Assembly (NCBI GenBank): GCA_009760855.2
Contig: WPIO01000006.1
Coordinates: forward strand, 12,042,001-12,106,000
DNA from: Cristatella mucedo
Lineage: Eukaryota > Bryozoa > Phylactolaemata > Cristatellidae
Length of the DNA: 64,000 nucleotides
Reading direction: 5' to 3'
The position numbers and the translations under genes are program-made. Shown here piece by piece: positions 55,740 to 64,000 of the stretch (positions are counted from its first letter, which is position 1; every line of letters begins with the position of its first letter). The notes under the pieces were generated by a model. The model saw only the letters and a list, made by a program, of their open reading frames with translations, did not search any database and was not told where the DNA came from.

Positions 55740-56635
55740 GTTACCCTGCCTTGCTTTCATTCAGACGAGAAGCCGCTTGATTTCTCATTCTCTCCGCTCT
55801 CTAAAGGATCTTAAGAAGTGGACGCTGCCGTCATCGTTCCTGCCCGCCTGCCGGAACCGCTTCGTGCGTTTCCGCTTCTCTAGAATTGCTAACAGCAAGA
55901 ATAGAAAGGATCGAATACGATTGCCAATGCAAAGAGAGCTAAAGAGAAGTAAGCACAATCGCGAGCTCGCTGCGTTATCGACCGGCGCATTATCCACAGA
56001 TCCGAGTCGGACGGCATCAGTTGAAGCCGACGGGCATCCAGGCGTTCTATCTACCTCGCCGGCCTCTTGGGGCCTAATTATCACTTAACGTCCCGCCCTC
56101 CCTACTTCTACGCCAGCGAGGAGCTAAAGCACTGGTCGCGAAGGCGTTTCCTTCGCTTCGCACGCGCTGCTGCCTCTGTCTTTGCTCCCCAGGCGCCGCC
56201 AGTTCGTGAACAATCGTGGCTATTTTGGGGCCACGCGCGGCAGGACGTTATCTTGACGAAGATTCGTCAGCAACACGTCCGGGATGACCTTGGGGGGGGG
56301 GAGATCTCCCACCGCCTGCTTGCCACTCTCCCTATGCAGTGAGGCCGGGGGTTTAATACAGGGTACTGCTCAAATCCAAGCCTCTTGACTTGTACGACAC
56401 TGGAAGGAGGGCACCGTCTCCCGGCTGACACTCCTGTGGAACCACTCGGGCTACCGACTAACCGACCTGTCATCCTTGGTAGAATGCTACAACACGACAC
56501 TCGCTGAACTGTACGGCGTGTTTGCACCTCTGACCTCTGGCGACCTGCGACCTCTGACCTCTGGCTCGCTGCGCAGCCTCGCCAGCCTGACGGCCTGCAG
56601 TTTACCGAAGATAATAAACTAGCCAGGTCTACTAA
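55740..56635. other. Unrecognised DNA
   Basis: It holds a G-run near 56292 and an imperfect duplication at 56526-56564 (acctctgacctctgg twice). ORFs here have no family motifs. Confidence 0.4.
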
Positions 56636-56761
56636 GCTTTTTCAAGCATGATTTTACTTACCATTCAATTGCATTTCACTTTGCAGCAAATGTAAAGCGC
56701 CTAGAAAGAGATTAAGTTCTCTGAGGGCGCTTTATCAAGTGCATTATTATTATTATTATTA
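56636..56761 (+). mobile_element. LINE family 1, tail-only copy, well preserved
   Basis: Consensus-like hairpin: aatgtaaagcgcctagaaag, agattaagttctctgagggc, gctttatcaagtgc, then (ATT)n. The best example of the stem (GCGCC/GGCGC and AGAGA/TCTCT). Confidence 0.92.
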
Positions 56762-57004
56762 AGCGAAAGCTTGAGAAGGCGTACACAATATCAGGACCGG
56801 ATGTCCGCACGGAACTGACGAACGTACTGGAATACTGAAGATTACACCAATCCACCCTAGCCAAGGCCAAGTCCAGCTTCAATAAAAATTTTTGTTGAAT
56901 GACATACGGCACAATAAAAAAAATGCTGATATCTATGGTCAATACATTATACAGAACGAAGTGCTTATGCTGACCCACAGGGCCCGCCACGGCTTGAACT
57001 GCTG

Positions 57005-57410
57005 CACCAGTTTCAGCCTCCTCGTGCCCTCAGATCCTGCATGGACAGTAAATTAGCTGGTCTATTCCTCCGCTTAAAGACCGTTGGCAACAGAAGCTTT
57101 AGCTCTGCAGGTCCTAGACTGCGGAACTCGCTTCCACAATTCCTACGCAACGACAACTACTCTCCCGCTGGTGACTGTGGCTCATCCTTTCCAGCGGTCC
57201 TGAGGTGCTACTACTATGCTACTCACTACCTCAACTGCTCTCCTGACTATGCTTCCCACTTTCCCTTTGTTGCGTGAGTCGAAGTCTGTTGGCTACCGAA
57301 TGCGTACCGAAAGCCGCTTAGGCTTTGAGTTCGCAATACAGAACTCTCCTGCATAACACCCACATGGTCTTTGTGGCTTTGTGGAGTTACAGGCGGAGAT
57401 AAATTACATT
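57005..57410 (+). mobile_element. LINE family 2, 3' end copy
   Basis: The plus frame 57041-57277 gives AGLFLRLKTVGNRSFSSAGP and RLRNSLPQFLRNDNYSPAGD. The 3' UTR and gagttacaggcggagataaa followed by ttacattac tail are intact. It abuts a LINE family 1 reverse transcriptase fragment. Confidence 0.9.
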
Positions 57411-58300
57411 ACATCAATCATCTCCTTAACCGCTCTAAGGTTAGTGCATTACCTAGTGATCCTTGTGGCACTCTACCTGATCGCTTCTCTAGCTCCTTTG
57501 TCAGCAAGATAGACAAGATCGGGAAGTCCATCCTAAAGCAAGCAGCATCCCCTGTAGACTCTTGTCCCTCAACAACAATAGGACTCCCCCTCCCCCATAA
57601 ACAATAGGACTCCCCCTCTCCCCCCTCTCCCATAGGACTATCCCTCCCCCAACTCCGTGCTGAACCTTGGTGTCTGCATTCAAGGAGGCCACAAGTGACC
57701 TCATCGTGAAATTCATCTGGCAATCAAAGAAGACTATTAGTCCTCTAGACCCTATACCCACTGTCCTACTTCTAGGATGCATAGATCTGCTCCTGCCACG
57801 CATGACTAACAAAATAAGTATGTCCTTAGTCTCAAGTCTTGTCCCTGCCTTTTTTCAAAAAGACTGCTGTTAAGTCACCAATAAAGAACCAACACAAGAC
57901 CAAGAAAACTTGGCCAACTTTCGCTCAATCTCCCTTCTGCCATTCCTATCAAAGACACTGGAACGAGTTGTGGTAGACCAACTGAACTCTTACATTTAAA
58001 CTTCAGACCTAGCAAACAAGTTGTAGTCATGATTTTAGAGTTGATCACTCCACAGAGTCAGCCTTGTCTGGGGTTTACAATGACCTTCCCAGGAATGCAG
58101 GCTTATATGAAGTCTCTCTACTTGTTTTGGTAAATATTTTGACAGCGTTTTGTACTATAGATCATCATGTCCTTCTCGAGCGCCTCTCTTCTCGCCTGGG
58201 CATCACTAGCACCACACTACAATGATTTAAGTCCTATCTCAGTGGGAGACTCCTGAGTATTGATGTGAACGGAACAAGATCATCTGAGGAATCACTGGAG
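57411..58300 (+). mobile_element. LINE family 1 fragment, reverse transcriptase N-terminal half
   Basis: Plus-strand frames give INHLLNRSKVSALPSDPCG, FVSKIDKIGKSI, then SPLDPIPTVLLLGCIDLLLP and, after a frameshift, [18 protein letters not shown]-like and ILTAFCTIDHHVLLERLSSR-like pieces. It stops inside the domain. A CCCCCTC-rich expansion at 57585-57650 interrupts it. It lacks both ends, so it is a rearranged piece rather than a simple insertion. Confidence 0.85.
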
Positions 58301-58317
58301 GATGAGGTAGTAACAAG

Positions 58318-61300
58318 AATAAGAATAATAATAATAATAATAATACACTTGATAAAACGCCCTCAGATAACTCAGTCTTTTTCTAGACGCTTTACATTTG
58401 CTGCAAATGAAACACGATCGAATGGTTAGTGGTGTCTGATAAACAATGTTAATAACATGGTTAGGGGTGACATGCACATGGTCAGCATGCAAGTGTGGTT
58501 AGTGGCAGCATGCAACAGTGTCAGCATACACAAGCACATCAAGAACGAATCACACGGACCCACTAAATGCTGTGATAATCGGGTGCATTTTTAATTTCTT
58601 TTTAAATGTGGTAAGTCAGGGAATGTCGTGACACAAGTCGTGAGTGAGTTCCAGCTTTGGGAGCATGCGAACTAAAGGCACTGTCTCCAAGGATTTGAGG
58701 TGTTTATGAGGTATAGGTAAACAGTTAGAATCCGAAAAGCAGGTGGTATGATGCTGAGCCTAGTGGGGGAGTAGATCTTATAGATAGGCTGGAGCCAAAG
58801 AATGAAGAGACCTAAAAGTGAGCGATAAAACCTTAAAAGTGTATCCGTTGTTTGACTGGTAACCAGTGCAAGTAGGCAAGAAGTGGTGTGATGTGGCAAC
58901 TGCGACTCTCACGACAGTGAAGCCTAGCTGCAAAGTTTTGCACAGGCTGTAAGCGCCTGATTGCACATGCCGGGAGGCCAGCAAGCAGTGAGTTATAGAA
59001 GTCAAGACAGGATGTCACAAATTAATGGACCAGCTTAGATGTGGTATCCCTATCTAAACAAGCCCGAATTTTAGCAGTGTTATGTAGCTGACAGTGGAAG
59101 ATTTGATTGTCAAGCTGATGTGGTCGTCTAACGAAAGGTCACTTTGGAACATGACACCTGGATTGTGTGCAGATTCAACAGGAGATATGCTGGTAGAGCC
59201 GGTTTTTTGCGCTAGCCTTTCCAATTTCTGAACCACACTGGGTTTGCCCATAACTAGTAAGTTGGTTTCATCCTCATTTAAGAAAATTTGATGCCATCCA
59301 TGTGCGCATGTCATCAATACATGAAGCACGGGAGTTGAGAGAATTTGACTTCCTCGAAGGCTGGGAGGAATCAATAGAAAGGTAAAACTGTCATCTGCAT
59401 AGAAGTGAAAGCCTAGACTAGTGCTTGGGAATCACATCGGCAAGAGGGAGATTATGGAAAGCACGGGACTAAGCACGGAGCCCTGAGGTATCAATTTTTC
59501 AGAAGTGCCTCGGATGGTCGTTTTCCATTCACATCAATACTCTGAAGTCTCCCATTGAGACAGGACCTGACCATTGCAGAGCAGTGCCAGTGATGCCCAG
59601 TCGAGATGGGAGGTGCTCACGAAGGACTTGGGGATCGATAGTATCAAAAGCTGTCGAAAGATCGAGAAAAACAAGCAGATAGACTCTACCCATGCCTGCA
59701 TTCCTTAGTAGGTCGTTGTATACCTAAGCAATGCTGACTCTGTGGAGTGATTAGCTCTAAAGCCAGACTGGAACTTACTAGCAAGGTTTGAAGTTTCTAT
59801 ATATGAGTTCAGCTGGTCCGCCACGACCCGTTCCACTGTCTTTGATAGGAATGGTAGAAGGGAGACTGGGCGGTAGTTGCTCAAGTTCTCTTGGTCAAGT
59901 GTAGCTTTCTTGAGAAGTGGCCTGACTACAGCTTTTTGAAAGGTGCTGGGACATGACCTGCGGCTAATGACATGTTAATGATGTTAGTTATGCAGGGCAG
60001 CAGCAGATCAATGCAACGTAGAAGCACACCGGTAGGAATAGGGTCTAAAGGACTTGTTGTGTTCTTTGATTGGGATATGAACTTCAGGACTAGATCACTA
60101 AGGACCTGCTTAAGTGTAGACATTGAGATGCAGCCAGGAATCGGGGAACAGCATACTAGTGAGGATGTTGTCATCGCAGGGATGGATTCCCTGATCTTGT
60201 CTATCTTCTGGACAAAGAAGCTAGAGAAGCGATCAGCTAGATCATCACAGGGATAATTCGGTAAGGAGCTAATCTGGGAGCAGTTGAGGAGATGGTTGAT
60301 CGTCGACATCAGCATTTTTGGATTGTGCATCTGTGATTCAACAATGTTTTTATAGAAGCTTGACTTGACCTTTGCTAGGATCGATTGGTACGATCTATAT
60401 TAGTCTTCGTATGCCTGCCGATGGACAGTCAGTCCTGCTCTTGTGTATGCTTTTTGAAGCTTGTGCTTAGGAGACCTTGCTAGTTCAATGTCTGTGATAA
60501 ACCATCGGCCGTCTGTCAGGGCAAATGTGCACAGTTCGGTCAGTCAGAGGTGCAAACTCGTCGAGCATGTCAGCTAATGTCGTGTTGTAGCTATCTACCA
60601 ATGATGACAAATCGGAAGGGGGACCGAACAGCAGAGTGAGGCAGATCTTCTCGCACGGACAGCATCTATGTCAAGGGTCTTAAAGTTTTGCGATTCACAG
60701 GTGATTTTAGAGGAGGAGAGCACATTGCAGACTGAATGGGATATGCACGTGGTCAGATAAGCAGGATTTGGTAATAATTGGGGATGACAAAGTGCAGTGG
60801 TATAAGAAAATTGGGTCGAGTGTGTGACCCTTGATGTGAGTAGGGCTATGCACATGAGCCACAAGAGACAATGAGTCAGTCAATGCACGAAACTCAGGGC
60901 TGAATGTGTCAGCTAAGTTATCAAAGTGAATGTCTAAATCACCCATAACGAGGAAGGATCGATTTCTTACACACAGAATCGAAATGAGATCGGAGAAATC
61001 TGAGATAGAGGAGGATTTGGTACCTGGTGGGCGATAGACTACTGTCACCATCGGTAGCTTGTTTTCGTGGGAATTCAAGACAATCGATTGAAAAGACCAA
61101 CACAATTGATTGAAAAGACTGCTTCGTGGGTACTGCAAATGGTTTGAAGTTGAATTTCGAGCACACGATAACAGCAACTCCACCTCCAGTTTTGATTGAT
61201 CTAGGGATGGGAAAGAATGAGAAACAAGTCGGGGTCACGTCTTTAATTGTCGGGCACTTTACCAATTTTAGCCAAGATTTAGTCAAGGCTAGCAGGTTGA

Positions 61301-61730
61301 GACCATTTTCAGAAGTAAGGTTGCTTATTACTAGAGGCTTGTTGCACATTGAGCGAGGATTCTCAAGGGAATCGTTAAGTTGGGCCGCCGAAGTGATAAC
61401 AGGCCTGATGACCACTAAGTTAGAGAGATTAACAGTGGCGCACGTGGGGGAGCGTGCTGAGTAGTTCGAGACAACGCTAGGAATACCAAACGAGCGGGTA
61501 CTCAGCTCGCACTGCACGCCAATTCATTGGCGTCCGGATCCGGTGGATCCGGCAACCGTGGCTGCCCCGGAGTGCTTTTCTTTTTCTAATGCATAATTCG
61601 CTTTCACGATTGTAGGTTGGCTTAGGGCTCGGTGCCTGGTCGGCTTCTTTTCCCAGTTTATACTCTCCCTCTCGCCGATGCGATCGCCAAGCACAAAGTA
61701 GGCTTTCACTTCTAGGTTGATGACACTTAG
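58318..61730 (-). mobile_element. LINE family 1, nearly full-length decayed CR1/L2-type element
   Basis: Read on the minus strand, 5' to 3'. A short N-terminal region lies at 61524-61730. An APE-type endonuclease (about 61517-60710) has GGGVAVIV, VVYRPPG (about 61040), GDLDIHFDN (about 60930) and LSDH (about 60753). The reverse transcriptase has SPLDPIPTGVLLRCIDLLLP (60080-60020), [20 protein letters not shown] (about 59830), VFLDLSTAFDTID (about 59650), IPQGSVLSP (about 59490) and FYADD (59390-59404). A C-terminal domain, the 3' UTR and hairpin follow, and (ATT)n. Several frameshifts and stops show it is not active. An element of this family encodes a target-primed retrotransposition enzyme acting in the nucleus. 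The endonuclease asparagine of the usual GDFN motif is changed. Confidence 0.93.
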
Positions 61731-61799
61731 TTGCACCTTTGCTTTGAGCCCTCCCAGCCTTTCAGCTCTAAGAACTCTCTCCACCCCCTTACTGCAGGC

Positions 61800-62135
61800 A
61801 TTGCTGGCATTTGCACGTGGATGACCGGAAACGTTCTAAGATTAAATGAGGATAAAAACAGCTTACCAATTACAGACAAACCAAGTGTGACTCGGAAATT
61901 GGAAAGCTTGACGGTCAAAATCGGCTCTCCCAGCACATCTCCTGTTGCATCTGCAAGAAATTTAGTTGTCCTGTTCCAAAGTGACCTTTAACTAGGCGAC
62001 CACATCAGCTCCACACTCAAGTCTGCCAACTTGTGGCTGCGTAGCATTGCAAAACTTCGTGCCAACATAGGCAGGGATACAGCTTCAAAGTTAGTCTGTG
62101 CATTTGTGATATCCCAGCTCGACTTCTGTAACTCA
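61800..62135 (+). mobile_element. LINE family 1 fragment, plus strand
   Basis: A frame from about 61819 reads NVLRLNEDKNSLPITDKPSV, then LTVKIGSPSTSPVASARNLV and FQSDL, then, after a stop, GDHISSTLKSANLWLRSIAK and QLDFCNSL. It is the region after the catalytic YADD and ends abruptly. Confidence 0.85.
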
Positions 62136-62139
62136 CTTT

Positions 62140-62500
62140 AACCAACATGGAGATGGCGTGATGTCGGTCGGTAGTGAATTTCAGGCTTTGGGAGCATAAT
62201 AACTGAAGGCACGGTCTCCAGCAATATATTGGCAGTTCGTTGAAGGCGCCACCAAACGAAAAGAGTTAGAAGAATTCCGACGGTCCCACAGGCGATCTGG
62301 TTAGAAAATAATTCGAAAAAGGTGAGCTAGAGCAAGAGAATGAAGGGACCCGAATGGTGAAGCTCAGCATCCTTTAGTCGGTTTACTGTTACATGTTATT
62401 CATCACAGATTGGTCAGAACTAATGTCGTCGTAGCAGTTGCGACGTTCATGCTAACCAAGCCTAGCTCCCGAGTTTTGCACCGACTGTATGCGTGTCCGA
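62140..62500 (-). mobile_element. LINE family 1 fragment, minus strand, lacking tail
   Basis: ggcgtgatgtcggtcggtag, ttcaggctttgggagcat and gagttttgcaccgactgtat are the minus-strand ORF end as in 13600-13920. No hairpin or (TAA)n is present; it joins the preceding plus-strand fragment directly. Confidence 0.8.
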
Positions 62501-64000
62501 ACTGATTATTACTATTAAGGAGTCTCGGAGGCCGTACTTGGCGGTTTCCGAAATATTGGAAAGCTATCGCCACCGCTCAGCACCGAGAGCGCTAATGACC
62601 AATCGCAAATGAAGGTAAAGAACGTCAGCGAGAGCCTCAGCTAGCGGCCATCTTGTCACTCCCTGCATGTAGCTGGCAGTAAAGGGTTGCGTGCTGCTGG
62701 AATCGAACTCATAAAGTCAGGGCGAGGTCGGGCCCTTATACCCAGGGGCTTAACAGGATTGGCAGTAAGCTGCATCTGCTGCTACTTCGATCTCGTCCAA
62801 ATTTTGCGTGAGTTAGCGACCACGGAAGTCGGTCAGTTCGTTTAGTTGTCTGGATTGTTTCTGATGCAATGGCTAGCACATCCCGCGATCTCCGGCGACA
62901 TTTCCGCGATTTCGCTCTTCGACTTTTTTGGTCAAGGTCATGTGTGCTTTGAGCCACGACGCAGCTCGCGGCAACTTCGATTGCCCGGGCCCAACAGCCG
63001 CTTCCGGCAGTTTCCTTTGCTCCTTCCGTCTCGAGCAACTGTTCTAGAAGGCCGAGACGTGTGACAAGTGACGAGATGCTGCTGCTGCTGTTTCGCGGCC
63101 GGGAAACGCAGCGCGAAGGAAACGCAAGCGACTACGTCAGTCTGACCAGCTCCTGGCCGACTGCTACATCCAGGAGCAAACGTCGACCGGCGTTTTTATT
63201 GTGGGCTCGCTGTAACCGCAGGGAGGGGGAGAGGGCAGCCGCCGCGGAGCGGGGCAAAGCGGCTGGACGCTGTTGCGGCCGCTTTGCCCCGGCGTACTCG
63301 ATCTGCCTGCTGCAATCGTGCTTGAGCAGCGTCGCGTGCCCGGACGGTTTCTTGTCGGTCCTGCTTAGGTCTTCCTTCTTGTAAGACGAATCGAGCCAAG
63401 TCGCCTGCGATCCTAGCTAACTGCTCGCTCCGCTCTCAGGAGTGGTCGTAGGAGAGCCGCCAACTATCGGCCGCCGACGGAGCGTTTGCCAGCTCCTCTG
63501 ACTACAGCGATCTCAGCGCGATTGGCGCTAGTGTGCTCTCGATAAAACGGGTCTGTTTTTTCGTCCTACCGTCGCAGTCGCGCGCCCCACCCAGCACGCG
63601 CTCGGAGCTTCGGCAATGCCCTGCGGTCACGCTTCGTCGACGGCGCGCGGCTCAGTTTGAACATCTCGGCGGCGACTGACGTCGCCGCCCGCCGCAGCCG
63701 CCTCCTATAGCTAGCGCTGCCAGAGTGCCGTCAAGTAGGGCCGACTCTCTCGCTGCGGCGTGCGCCGACGACGGTTCTGTGGAGCGCTCTTTGCCCACCG
63801 CACTATTTTCAGAGCGACGAAAAGGACGCGCGCCCTTCCGCTGTGTGGCGTGCCTGATTTTAGTAGAGTCGTTCCGCTCGCTCGACGTCGCCAGATTTTC
63901 GCCGCTCTCGGCTGAGAAGTAGAGCCCCTGCGCTCAGCTTCGCCGCACTTCCATCCATCCAAAGGCATAGACCGCCTCAAGTCGCGGCGACGATGAGCCA
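62501..64000. other. GC-rich end of the window, no gene recognised
   Basis: A possible degraded SINE family 1 head lies near 62660-62750 (ggaatcgaactcataaagtc, a B-box complement). From about 62870 the DNA is CpG-rich, with a hairpin at 63249-63290. ORFs on both strands (for example 63061-63384 plus and 63711-63980 minus) have no family motifs. A promoter or first exon could be present. Confidence 0.35.
63249..63290. repeat. 14-bp inverted repeat with 14-base loop
   Basis: The arm cggggcaaagcggc (63249-63262) is complementary to gccgctttgccccg (63277-63290). Confidence 0.92.

Overview
The window is nuclear DNA from an animal. It has introns with GT-AG borders, no operons, dense microsatellites (TG, CT, TCC), many short LINE and SINE copies, and one clearly recognisable multi-exon gene. 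The species cannot be fixed from sequence alone. The endophilin sequence is metazoan but not close to the vertebrate or Drosophila proteins I know, so I lean toward an invertebrate or early-branching chordate.

The only confidently identified host gene is endophilin-A on the + strand. Six coding exons are visible: 4367-4510, 11749-11882, 11974-12040, 16378-16582, 28037-28251 and 34368-34561. All five junctions agree in reading phase, and the joined protein aligns without gaps to endophilin-A up to the start of the linker. The exons give most of the N-BAR domain, a low-complexity linker and the C-terminal SH3 domain with its stop codon. A likely poly(A) signal lies at 35334. The exon for the N-terminal amphipathic helix and first BAR helix was not found. 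It is either upstream of the window or hidden in positions 850-4366.

The remaining DNA is mostly mobile-element debris. LINE family 1 (CR1/L2 type) has an endonuclease and reverse transcriptase and a 3' hairpin followed by (ATT)n. It is present as one nearly full-length decayed copy (58318-61730, minus) and many 5'-truncated copies. LINE family 2 is a related type ending in (ATTAC)-type repeats. SINE family 1 is tRNA-derived with A and B boxes. SINE family 2 has a tRNA-like head and a tail imitating the LINE family 1 hairpin. Several LINE copies sit tail-to-tail or nested.

Layout: 1-850 LINE endonuclease remnant; 850-4366 upstream or intronic DNA; 4367-35360 endophilin-A with TE-rich introns; 35360-47000 repeats and unrecognised DNA; 47000-49900 a CpG-rich zone with a long minus-strand ORF of unknown status; 50420-51394 about 1 kb of almost pure CT repeat; 51650-55560 more CpG-rich DNA with palindromes and LINE insertions; 55680-62500 a LINE cluster; 62500-64000 CpG-rich DNA with no recognised gene. 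I found no convincing novel system. The most interesting signals are the LINE/SINE shared tail, the clustered inverted insertions, microsatellites at endophilin splice sites, and two strong hairpins.
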